A stretch of 64,000 nucleotides of DNA, taken from positions 92,352 to 156,351 of the forward strand of contig JBDRVV010000001.1 in assembly GCA_039802005.1 (NCBI GenBank). The letters run 5' to 3'. Of the stretch, positions 34,845 through 41,892 are shown piece by piece. Below the pieces are notes generated by a model. That model saw nothing but the letters and a program-made list of their open reading frames with translations, was not told where the DNA came from and did not search any database. Both the position numbers and the translations under genes were made by a program. This DNA comes from a candidate division WOR-3 bacterium (GTDB lineage: Bacteria > Hydrothermota > Tepidihabitantia > SM23-42 > JAOAFX01). How positions within the stretch are numbered: position 1 is the stretch's first letter; every line of letters starts with the position of its first letter.

Positions 34845-35745
34845 GGATAAATAGTATTCCCATCCTCATTGCCACTCCGTTCTTTACCTGTTTTAGAATT
34901 ACCGATTTTGGTCCATCTGCTACCTCCGGGTCTATCTCTATGCCGCGATTAGTTGGACCCGGGTGCATAACGATACTCTTTGGTTTCATTTTCTTAACGC
35001 GTTCAACAGTCAAACCATACAAATTGCGATATTCTCTAACCGAAGGGAAAAGTCCTGATTCCTGTCTTTCCAACTGTATTCTTAATACCATTACAACATC
35101 AAAATCACCAATAATTTCATCAAGATTATAAAAGACTTCTACACTTAACTTATCAATATCAATCGGTATAAGGGTTGGTGGCGCGCAGACCGCGACATTT
35201 GCCCCGAGCGTTTTTAATCCAAAGATATTGGAACGGGCGACCCTTGAATGAAGTATATCCCCTACAATCAATACATTGAGATTTTTAATATAACCAAAAT
35301 GCTGACGCATCGTCATTATATCAAGTAATGCCTGAGTAGGATGTTCATGTGTTCCATCCCCGGCGTTTATGACAAATGCATTAAGGTTATCAGCGAGAAT
35401 CTTTGGCGCACCTGAAGCAAAGTGTCTCACAACTACACCATCAACCTTCATTGCTTCAATATTCTTTGCGGTATCTAAGAGTGTTTCTCCTTTTTTAACG
35501 CTTGATGTACTTGATGAAAAATTTACAATATCTGCAGATAATCTTTTTGCGGCCATGCTAAATGAAATTTGGGTTCTGGTGGATGGTTCAAAAAAAAGTG
35601 TGAGTATTGTTTTACCACGTAACGCAGGAATGATGGGAATGGGACGTTCCAATACTTCAAGAAATTTTTCTCCAGTATCTAAATAATTGATTATATCTTT
35701 GCTACTTAACCCCTCAATCCCCAAAAGGTCTTTTTTTGGATTCAT
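34822..35745 (-). CDS. pyrB: Aspartate carbamoyltransferase catalytic subunit PyrB
   Basis: 307 residues. Carbamoyl-phosphate motif FFEPSTRTQISFSMAAKRL, HPTQALLDIMTM, and a C-terminal HPGPTNRGIEID are diagnostic. It makes carbamoyl-aspartate. No pyrI regulatory subunit follows. The start overlaps the pyrR stop by one base (TAATG). Confidence 0.95.
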   Translation of the reverse strand: MNPKKDLLGIEGLSSKDIINYLDTGEKFLEVLERPIPIIPALRGKTILTLFFEPSTRTQISFSMAAKRLSADIVNFSSSTSSVKKGETLLDTAKNIEAMKVDGVVVRHFASGAPKILADNLNAFVINAGDGTHEHPTQALLDIMTMRQHFGYIKNLNVLIVGDILHSRVARSNIFGLKTLGANVAVCAPPTLIPIDIDKLSVEVFYNLDEIIGDFDVVMVLRIQLERQESGLFPSVREYRNLYGLTVERVKKMKPKSIVMHPGPTNRGIEIDPEVADGPKSVILKQVKNGVAMRMGILFIHAGGKIE

Positions 35746-36365
35746 TATTTTTCAGTTATTTTTAATTGTTCAATTTTTGGTCGGGAATGATGAGCCATCT
35801 TTATCCGACCTTTTTTTACCTTTATATTTTTTGTCTTTGCTTTTCTGTGGACAAATACGAGGTCCTTACCATCAATTTCTTTAAGATATACATCCACAAT
35901 TTCTTTTTCTAATGTTGTTATCCGTTTACCAACATAATCTGCCTGGATGGGAAGTTCTCTATGCCCGCGGTCAATGAGGACCGCAAGTTGAATCTTTTTT
36001 GGTCTACCAAAATCAAGGATTTCTTCTATTGCGGCACGAATCGTTCGGCCGGTGAATAAAACATCATCAACGAGGACTACGATGCGATTATTTATATCAA
36101 AATTTATATCAGTTCCTTCTATTATCGGTGTTTCTGATACAAGCTGCAGGTCATCACGATAAAGGGTTATATCAAGGGCACCAATCGGAACTCTTGTCTT
36201 TTCACAATCATCAATCTCCGTACCAATACGCTGGGCGAGTATATCACCGCGCCTTTTTATGCCGATCAGTGCTAAATCCTTTGTTCCTTTATTTCTTTCA
36301 ACTATTTCACGGGCAATCCTGGTGGTAATCCTTTTTATATCAGTGGCTTCAAGAATTTTTTTCAT
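35745..36365 (-). CDS. pyrR: PyrR bifunctional regulator/uracil phosphoribosyltransferase
   Basis: 206 residues, longer than the usual ~180 because of a basic C-terminal tail (about 180-206, rich in Lys). The PRPP motif [17 protein letters not shown] and the N-terminal [15 protein letters not shown] are diagnostic. In Firmicutes PyrR binds pyr mRNA and promotes attenuation; here the leader is only about 15 nt and no attenuator is visible, so it may act as an enzyme or elsewhere. First gene of the pyr-sel operon. Confidence 0.93.
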   Translation of the reverse strand: MKKILEATDIKRITTRIAREIVERNKGTKDLALIGIKRRGDILAQRIGTEIDDCEKTRVPIGALDITLYRDDLQLVSETPIIEGTDINFDINNRIVVLVDDVLFTGRTIRAAIEEILDFGRPKKIQLAVLIDRGHRELPIQADYVGKRITTLEKEIVDVYLKEIDGKDLVFVHRKAKTKNIKVKKGRIKMAHHSRPKIEQLKITEK

Positions 36366-36376
36366 AACTGAATTTA

Positions 36377-36404
36377 ATTATAAATAAAAATTGACCGAAG
36401 TCAA
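36377..36404 (-). promoter_or_regulatory. Promoter of the pyrRBC-selAB operon
   Basis: On the minus strand TTGACT (36404-36399), 16 bp, TATAAT (36382-36377), then 11 nt to the pyrR ATG. Its -35 box lies 3 bp from that of the divergent arcC promoter. Confidence 0.75.
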
Positions 36405-36407
36405 GAC

Positions 36408-36435
36408 TTGACGAAAAAAAGGGATTGGGTATAAT
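36408..36435 (+). promoter_or_regulatory. Promoter giving a leaderless carbamate kinase mRNA
   Basis: TTGACG (36408-36413), 16 bp, TATAAT (36430-36435), 5 nt, ATG at 36441. The two divergent -35 boxes form the palindrome GTCAAG-A-CTTGAC. Confidence 0.75.
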
Positions 36436-36440
36436 AAAAA

Positions 36441-37379
36441 ATGAAGAAGGCAGTTATCGCCCTTGGCGGAAATGCTATTTCCATGACCGGAAGGGATGAT
36501 ATACATGTCCAGTTTGCCAATACGAGGAAAAGCCTTGAAATAGTTGTAGAGCTGATAAAGCAAGGATACCATATTGCTATTACCCACGGCAATGGTCCCC
36601 AGGTGGGTAATGCCCTTTTAAGGGTTGAGAGAACTGCCCAGGAGATTCCTGCCCTGCCACTCGGTGTGATTGTTGCGGATACCGAGGGTGGAATGGGATA
36701 TATGATTGAACAGAGTCTACAGAATAAATTGAAAAGATTGGGTATTGAAAGGGATGTTGTTACGATTGTAACGCAAATAATTGTGGATGCCAATGACCCA
36801 TCAATAATAAATCCTACAAAATTTGTAGGTCCTTTTTATAATGAAAAACAGGCAAATAAACTGGCTGAATTATTTAACTGGACAATAAAAGAAGACCCGG
36901 GACGGGGTTATCGCAGGGTTGTTCCTTCACCTAAGCCTGTAAAGGTAGTAAATTCCAAGATCATTAAACAGCTTGTTGATCAGGGGGTGATAGTGATTGC
37001 TGCCGGGGGCGGTGGGATTCCTGTTTATATTGAGATTGATGGTACCTATGAGGGTATTGATGGGGTAATTGATAAAGACCTTGCTTCGGCAGTCCTTGCT
37101 ATTGAAATAAAGGCACAGATTCTTGCTATCTTAACTGCTGTTGATTATGTATATTTAAATTTTAAAAAACCTGACCAGAAGAAACTTGATAGGATTACTT
37201 TAAGTGAGGCAAAAAAGTATTTAAGTGAGGGACATTTCCCAGCAGGCAGTATGGGGCCAAAGATTGAGGCCGCAATTAAATTTTTAGAGTCAGGGGGCCA
37301 AGAAGTAATAATAACTTCGCTTGAGAATGCTAAAAAAGCATTTTTTGGAGATTTCGGAACTAAGATCGTCTTAGATTAA
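36441..37379 (+). CDS. arcC: Carbamate kinase
   Basis: 312 residues, full length for the family. Motifs KAVIALGGNAIS, ITHGNGPQVGNALLR, VVPSPKP and VIAAGGGGIPV are diagnostic. It interconverts carbamoyl phosphate plus ADP with carbamate plus ATP. It sits divergently next to the pyrimidine operon and there is no arginine-deiminase cluster, so a role in supplying or draining carbamoyl phosphate for PyrB is plausible (inference). Confidence 0.94.
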   Translation: MKKAVIALGGNAISMTGRDDIHVQFANTRKSLEIVVELIKQGYHIAITHGNGPQVGNALLRVERTAQEIPALPLGVIVADTEGGMGYMIEQSLQNKLKRLGIERDVVTIVTQIIVDANDPSIINPTKFVGPFYNEKQANKLAELFNWTIKEDPGRGYRRVVPSPKPVKVVNSKIIKQLVDQGVIVIAAGGGGIPVYIEIDGTYEGIDGVIDKDLASAVLAIEIKAQILAILTAVDYVYLNFKKPDQKKLDRITLSEAKKYLSEGHFPAGSMGPKIEAAIKFLESGGQEVIITSLENAKKAFFGDFGTKIVLD

Positions 37380-37383
37380 TTTT

Positions 37384-37974
37384 TTAAAACCTCCAGATAG
37401 GACGATATGTTGCAGCAAGTATGCCACCAGCAATCGCGCCCACAATAATATTTATAACAAACATTACAATAATAGCGACGATCATATATCCAATAACCTT
37501 TTCTTTAGGGGTGGACATCATAACCGGCATTCCCAGATACATCAGATATAATCCGTAAAGTGAGGCGAGAAGAACGAGTATCCCGAGAACTGGAAAGATA
37601 TAAAGAACTCCAGCAACAAAATAAGGGGTCATAGAATAAACTGCAAGCTTAAATGCATTTGTAACATTTGGCGCTGAATCAAAAGATGGAGCAAGTGCAT
37701 TTATTACGATTCCTTCAATATAAAGCCCTATGAGTGTAAAAATAAACCAGACTATAGCCCAGACAATGGCAGATGCAAATGGGTATCTTATTACACCCAG
37801 CATTCCGAAATTAACACCAATGAGTACATAGCCCAAGAAACCGAATATTGCCGGGATTAAGGCAAGGGGTATTGCATAACCAGTCAATACCTGGGCTATA
37901 TTTGTTGGCTCTGATTTTATTTTTTCCCATTCAGTCTTTGGACTGAACAGAATTCCTTTAATTCTCTCAATCAT
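37384..37974 (-). CDS. Yip1-family membrane protein
   Basis: 196 residues. It begins with MIERIKGILFSPKTEWEKI, the amphipathic opening typical of bacterial YIP1-domain proteins, followed by five membrane segments. AGGAGG lies 7 nt before the ATG. Function unknown. It converges with carbamate kinase (4 bp gap). Confidence 0.85.
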   Translation of the reverse strand: MIERIKGILFSPKTEWEKIKSEPTNIAQVLTGYAIPLALIPAIFGFLGYVLIGVNFGMLGVIRYPFASAIVWAIVWFIFTLIGLYIEGIVINALAPSFDSAPNVTNAFKLAVYSMTPYFVAGVLYIFPVLGILVLLASLYGLYLMYLGMPVMMSTPKEKVIGYMIVAIIVMFVINIIVGAIAGGILAATYRPIWRF

Positions 37975-37994
37975 TAAAACCTCCTTATTGTCAA

Positions 37995-38022
37995 AGTATA
38001 TACAAGATTAATATAAAGTCAA
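37995..38022 (-). promoter_or_regulatory. Promoter of the Yip1-family gene
   Basis: On the minus strand TTGACT (38022-38017), 16 bp, TATACT (38000-37995). A short UTR carries the AGGAGG site. Confidence 0.65.
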
Positions 38023-38072
38023 TAGAAAGGTGTGGAGATTTAAGATACAATACGATTTTCTTTTTTGTGTTG

Positions 38073-38100
38073 TTGACTTTGAGGTTCTTTTGAATAAAAT
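38073..38100 (+). promoter_or_regulatory. Promoter giving a leaderless mRNA for the gene at 38106
   Basis: TTGACT (38073-38078), 16 bp, TAAAAT (38095-38100), 5 nt, ATG. The -10 box covers a possible TTG start at 38100, ruling that start out. Confidence 0.65.
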
Positions 38101-38105
38101 TGGAT

Positions 38106-39050
38106 ATGGAAGTAATCAAATTTACAGAGAAAGATCATAAGGTTTGGGAAGAATTTGTAAAACAGGCAAATAATGGAACAATCTTCCATACCTTGAAATT
38201 CCTGAGCTACCATCCACCGGAAAGATTCAAAAGTCATCATCTTTTAATAAAAGAAAAAGAGAACATAATTGCACTCTTTCCTGCAGTGATTGAGGATAAG
38301 ACCATTATCTCACATAAAGGTGCATCTTATGGCGGATTTGTTTTAAAGCAAGGAATTGGAATACATGATATCTATCTCTGTGTCGCACATCTAATTGAGT
38401 TTTTAAAAAAAGAAGGAATCAGACAGGTCGTGCTTACCCAGACCCCCCTTGTTTATTATCACCAGCCAAATCAATATATAGATTTTGCATTGATGAAGCA
38501 CGGATTTAAGTACAGAAAAAGAGAGATAACTGCAGTCATACCTTTGGATATCGCAGAACCACTCCTTGTGTTCCATCCGGATGCACGGCGCTCCACAAAA
38601 AAGGCAATTAGAGAAGGCGTGAAAGTAAGAATAACAGATGATTATGCACAATACTATGAGATATTGAAAAACAATCTTGGGATGCGACACAATGTATCGC
38701 CAACCCATACCTTGAGCGAACTTTTAAGACTGAAAAATCTGTTCCCGGATGATATCATTCTTTTTGGTGCCTATCTCAAAGAGAAGATGGTCGGTGGAAT
38801 GGTCATTTTTGTGACCAATCCCAGGGTGATACTTGCCTTTTATATCAGCCATGATAATCAATATCAAGCATACCGCCCGGTTAATTTATTATTCTATGAA
38901 GTGATAAAATGGGGCCGGCTAAGAGGTTTTCAATATCTTGATTTGGGTACATTTACTTTGAATATGGAACCAAACTGGGGACTCGGGAGGTTTAAAGAGA
39001 ACTTCAACGCGAGGGGATTTTTGAGGGATACATATGAGAAAGAGTTATGA
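38106..39050 (+). CDS. FemAB/GNAT-type peptidyl or acyl transferase
   Basis: 314 residues. The layout is two tandem GNAT-like folds, as in FemAB and lipid II:glycine transferases: GTIFHTLKFLSYHPPERF at the N-terminus, FHPDARRSTKKAIREGVKV in the centre (the basic helix typical of FemX-like proteins), and YLDLGTFTLNMEPNWGLGRFKENF at the C-terminus. Known relatives attach amino acids to peptidoglycan precursors or modify exported polymers; the substrate here is unknown. Confidence 0.82.
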   Translation: MEVIKFTEKDHKVWEEFVKQANNGTIFHTLKFLSYHPPERFKSHHLLIKEKENIIALFPAVIEDKTIISHKGASYGGFVLKQGIGIHDIYLCVAHLIEFLKKEGIRQVVLTQTPLVYYHQPNQYIDFALMKHGFKYRKREITAVIPLDIAEPLLVFHPDARRSTKKAIREGVKVRITDDYAQYYEILKNNLGMRHNVSPTHTLSELLRLKNLFPDDIILFGAYLKEKMVGGMVIFVTNPRVILAFYISHDNQYQAYRPVNLLFYEVIKWGRLRGFQYLDLGTFTLNMEPNWGLGRFKENFNARGFLRDTYEKEL

Positions 39051-39111
39051 AAATACCTTAAAGTCCAAAACTTTTTCTGATGAAAATCAGGAGCCCTAGA
39101 TACCTAAAACA

Positions 39112-39954
39112 ATGAAAGCTCTTTTTTTCATATTTCTATTTATATTCCAGTCATCTGGTGACAGAGTCAATATTTGTAAATTAGACAAACACCTTTGTTA
39201 TGAAAATCAGGTAGTCAATAACAATTCTGACAGTCGTCCTATAATTTATGGATTGGAATTTTTAGCCAGCAATGCAGGTGCTTTGATTTCACATTTTTCA
39301 CTATATTCGCTCAATAATAAAAAACAATGGACAAACGGGCCTGAGCCATGGATATATGGAACTGGATATGCGCTCACAACTACTGCACTGACAACCGCTG
39401 GAACACACCTAATTGGCAAATTATTTAAACAAGGTGGCAACTGGAAAAAGGCGGCTATTGGTGCGGGCATCGCCAGTTCTTTTGTTTCTTTTGTTGAATA
39501 TAATTTCCATCGGTTTGGTGTTGAATATTGTTTACTACCGAGTATCGGTGCAACAGTTGGATACAATTGGGACCGTAGTAGATTTTTTAGACAAACTGGA
39601 ATTTATATTTTTGAGTGTATGGGGGGATGTGCTGGTTTAGGGATTTCTATCTTTATTACAAGTTTTTATTGGGCCTTCAATTATGAATACAGCGAAATTG
39701 ATGCTTATATCCCAATATACACGATTTCAAATATGATTTTTACAAGTACAACAACGACAATCACTGGCAAATTGTTCAAAGAAAAGGGAACTTGGTGGAG
39801 GGCGGCGCTCGGTGCCGGTGCTGGGGCATTAATAAGTTCGTATGCGGCATATTATTGGGATTCCCATAATTGTAAACCCTGGCCAAAGATTGTTGTTATA
39901 CCGCTTGTATTACTTCCTTCTACGGGCGCAGTAATTGGATACAATCTGCGTTGA
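39112..39954 (+). CDS. Exported/membrane protein with an internal tandem duplication
   Basis: 280 residues. N-terminal signal peptide about 1-16. Two copies of a glycine-rich unit follow. Unit 1 (about 85-150) reads TTTALTTAGTHLIGKLFKQGGNWKKAAIGAG. Unit 2 (about 205-275) is similar, with TGKLFKEKGTWWRAALGAG. Each ends with a Tyr-rich segment and IGATVGYN or TGAVIGYN. GKLFKxxGxWxxAAxGAG is the repeated signature. I do not recognise the family. No clear ribosome-binding site or promoter precedes it. Confidence 0.65.
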   Translation: MKALFFIFLFIFQSSGDRVNICKLDKHLCYENQVVNNNSDSRPIIYGLEFLASNAGALISHFSLYSLNNKKQWTNGPEPWIYGTGYALTTTALTTAGTHLIGKLFKQGGNWKKAAIGAGIASSFVSFVEYNFHRFGVEYCLLPSIGATVGYNWDRSRFFRQTGIYIFECMGGCAGLGISIFITSFYWAFNYEYSEIDAYIPIYTISNMIFTSTTTTITGKLFKEKGTWWRAALGAGAGALISSYAAYYWDSHNCKPWPKIVVIPLVLLPSTGAVIGYNLR

Positions 39955-40002
39955 TCAGAATTTATTGATTCTTGGAAGAAAATTATAAAGGGGGGGTAAT
40001 CA

Positions 40003-40336
40003 ATGAAGAGAAAAGTAATTAGTATATTTATTTTCTTATCATCGTGTTTTTTGAATGGGCTGGAGATAGATACGGCACGCATATATCGTGTGCTGTCCTT
40101 ATGGCGTAGAAATAATGGTTAAAACGAGTTGTGGCTGAGGAGAAAGGGGATAGTGCAGAGTAATGCTTGGTGAAGATGAATTAGAACATAGAATAAAGGC
40201 AAATCTTGACGGACTAAATCAGTTAATCAAATCAGGAATCAGCGTTAGTTTTCAGGTTTATTCAGGTTATGGCCATACAATTCCGGGGGATGTGGAGCTT
40301 GAAATTAAGTGAGTGATTGATTGGTTAGAGAAATAG
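40003..40336 (+). pseudogene. Remnant of a secreted alpha/beta-hydrolase (esterase)
   Basis: A good ribosome-binding site (GGGGGGG) and a lipoprotein-like start (KRKVISIFIFLSSC) lead into GLEIDTARIY, which resembles the segment before the esterase nucleophile, but the frame stops at 40122. Further on, in another frame, MLGEDELEHRIKANL (from 40163) and VSFQVYSGYGHTIP match the C-terminal region of phospholipase/dienelactone-type esterases (His in GYGHTIP is the expected catalytic His). This frame is broken by TGA at 40310-40312 and then continues VIDWLEK to TAG. So deletion, frameshift and nonsense mutation have all occurred. Confidence 0.6.
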
Positions 40337-40349
40337 TCAATTTTCACCC

Positions 40350-40377
40350 TTGACAACAGTCTTTATTTGAATATTAT
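40350..40377 (+). promoter_or_regulatory. Promoter of the sorting-domain propeller gene
   Basis: TTGACA (40350-40355), 16 bp, TATTAT (40372-40377). The gene has an AAGGAGG site, so it is not leaderless. Confidence 0.6.
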
Positions 40378-40401
40378 ACTAATATAGATGAAGGAGGCAT
40401 T

Positions 40402-41532
40402 ATGAACAAAAAAATTATGTTGGGAAGCCTCATTCTATTGCTCTTTGCTACTTCTTTCTGCTTTGCGGCTGGTGAGAGATACTGGTTAAGAGGTGTATAT
40501 CCCCAGGGAACATACGGAATTACATATAATCCCAATACAGATCGTATCTATTATGTCAATTATACCACGCAGGTCATTTACATCGCCTCTTCAGATAGTT
40601 TCGTTACGAGTTATGGAACAATTCCAGCACCTAACAATGACAGTGGTTGTATTGATTTGAAATATTGCTCTTATGATAATACCTTCTGGGTTCTCAATAA
40701 GAGGCATAAAGCGGTTTATAAAATCAATACATCAGGAACCGTGCTGCGGTCATTCAGTGTATCATATATAGATTATCCCTGCGGTCTTGCCTGGGATAAT
40801 ACCAACCGTCAAATTTATATTTCGGATAGGAGAACGACCGGTGGCCAGACCCAATACATATATTGTGTTGACACGATGGGCACGGTAATAAGACAGATGA
40901 CCCATCCGTATCAGGGTGCCTATTATGGAGCAAGATGTCTTGATTATGTTCCAGCGATTGGCTCAAATCCTGCACATTTGTTGAATGCCTATACATTCTT
41001 TAATAGCAGTTCCACCCTTGATAGTGCGGGTGTCTTTGCACTCAACCCCTTGAATTGTCAGAAAATAAACTTTTTCAGATTGTACCCTGCGGATTCCTGT
41101 AATATTCGTGGTGTTGTAAGGGACCCAAGAGATGGAACATACTGGCTTACCCTCTATCAATATGGTACCTGAGCGTCCTGTCCAGGGGCGGTCCTAAAGG
41201 TCGCCGGCTTCTACGGTGTAGGAGCTCAGGAAGATGCAAAAAATAAAGATGTAAAAGTTACTACCCATTTAAGCGTATATCCCAATCCTGCGAAAAGAAC
41301 AGTTTACATCTCTTGTCCTGTTGAAAAGGGAATGTTAATAGAATGTAATATTTATGATATTACTGGAAAACTCGTGAGAAAATTGTATAAGGGAATTTAC
41401 AACTATGATTTCTTAAAACTTGTCTGGAATGGAAAGGATATAAATGGAGATGATGTGAAATCCGGAGTGTATTTTGTGCGATTGATTACACCAAAATCTT
41501 ATGACTGCGCCAAAATCGTGATTACAGAATAA
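40402..41532 (+). CDS. Secreted propeller protein with C-terminal sorting domain, interrupted by an in-frame TGA
   Basis: From ATG 40402 (AAGGAGG upstream) the frame is open for 256 codons to TGA at 41170-41172, then continues in the same frame for 119 codons to TAA 41530-41532. The first part has a signal peptide (to about residue 23) and propeller-like blades such as NPNTDRIYYVNYTT and DNTNRQIYISDRRT. The part after TGA starts ASCPGAVLKVAGFYG and contains a type 9-like sorting domain (VYPNPAKRT, YDITGKLVRKLYKG, GVYFVRLITP). The two halves clearly belong together. TGA may be a nonsense change of Trp TGG, an assembly error, or (given SelAB/selC nearby and a U-A-S-C spacing) selenocysteine; the eroded neighbour favours mutation. 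Confidence 0.65.
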
Positions 41533-41550
41533 TTCTGAACGAACCTGAAA

Positions 41551-41577
41551 GGGGGTGGTGAAGGCCACCCCTTTTTT
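41551..41577 (+). terminator. Rho-independent terminator
   Basis: GGGGTGG (41552-41558), loop TGAAGG, CCACCCC (41565-41571), then TTTTTT. It closes the propeller gene and insulates the his-aro operon. Confidence 0.88.
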
Positions 41578-41599
41578 ATTTTTGATATGAATTGCATAC

Positions 41600-41627
41600 T
41601 TGACAATAATGAATTTTTGAATATACT
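41600..41627 (+). promoter_or_regulatory. Promoter of the his-trp-tyr-aro supercluster
   Basis: TTGACA (41600-41605), 16 bp, TATACT (41622-41627), then 6 nt to a GTG at 41634, the spacing seen at other leaderless genes in this window. Confidence 0.8.
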
Positions 41628-41633
41628 TGCATC

Positions 41634-41771
41634 GTGGTTAAGATTTTAATGGATAAAAAAGTTCTCACCGATTGCTCTTTAAGGGCAATATCGGATATTA
41701 ATTGTCTTAACCACAACCACACTACATTCCACTTTAATCATTACTGGTATTGGCACTTCCGGGCCCAATAA
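41634..41771 (+). CDS. Leader peptide rich in His, Phe, Tyr and Trp codons (attenuator peptide)
   Basis: A 45-codon frame from GTG 41634 (or 40 codons from ATG 41649) to TAA 41769-41771. Starting at 41712 it reads HNHTTFHFNHYWYWHF: within 16 codons there are five His, three Phe, two Tyr and two Trp. The rest has no such bias. These are exactly the end products of the 17 genes downstream. There is no Shine-Dalgarno, but the GTG lies 6 nt after the -10 box, as at the leaderless gene starting at 27905. The last codons (His, Phe, Arg) form the 5' arm of the hairpin at 41745-41809. I infer a ribosome-mediated transcription attenuator. The frame and codon bias are seen directly; the mechanism is inference. 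Confidence 0.88.
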   Translation: MVKILMDKKVLTDCSLRAISDINCLNHNHTTFHFNHYWYWHFRAQ

Positions 41772-41816
41772 GGGTCAATAAATCCTTTTTGGTCCCGGAA
41801 GTGCAACCACTTTTTT
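41745..41816 (+). terminator. Attenuator hairpin of the his-aro operon
   Basis: GCACTTCCGGG (41753-41763) pairs perfectly with CCCGGAAGTGC (41794-41804). Inside it CCAATAAGG pairs with CCTTTTTGG with one mismatch. At the base TGG and TT (41745-41751) can pair with AACCA (41805-41809), followed by C and six T (41811-41816). A competing 9-bp pairing joins the transcript's first bases GTGGTTAAG (41634-41642) with CTTAACCAC (41706-41714), which covers the first His codon. AACCAC recurs at 41805-41810, so alternative structures are possible. Confidence 0.82.
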
Positions 41817-41892
41817 ACCACATACAAAAACCATAAACTTTAAAAAATAAAAAAACAAATCTTTAGAATTATTTAAACGAAAGGAGGTTTGA

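Noticed and set aside
35740..36380. PyrR-binding attenuator in the pyr leader
   Set aside because: The pyrR 5' UTR is only about 15 nt, and no anti-antiterminator or terminator hairpins are visible at the pyrR-pyrB or pyrB-pyrC junctions, which overlap.
41170..41210. Firm call of a SECIS element
   Set aside because: The hairpin is short, has two G-U pairs, and the loop CUAAA lacks the early G of known bacterial SECIS elements. It is kept only as a hypothesis.
41600..41892. T-box riboswitch or integron attC site upstream of hisG
   Set aside because: No T-box sequence (AGGGTGGNACCGCG) or specifier-loop layout is present, and the inverted repeats do not carry attC core sites. The translated His/Phe/Tyr/Trp block explains the region better.
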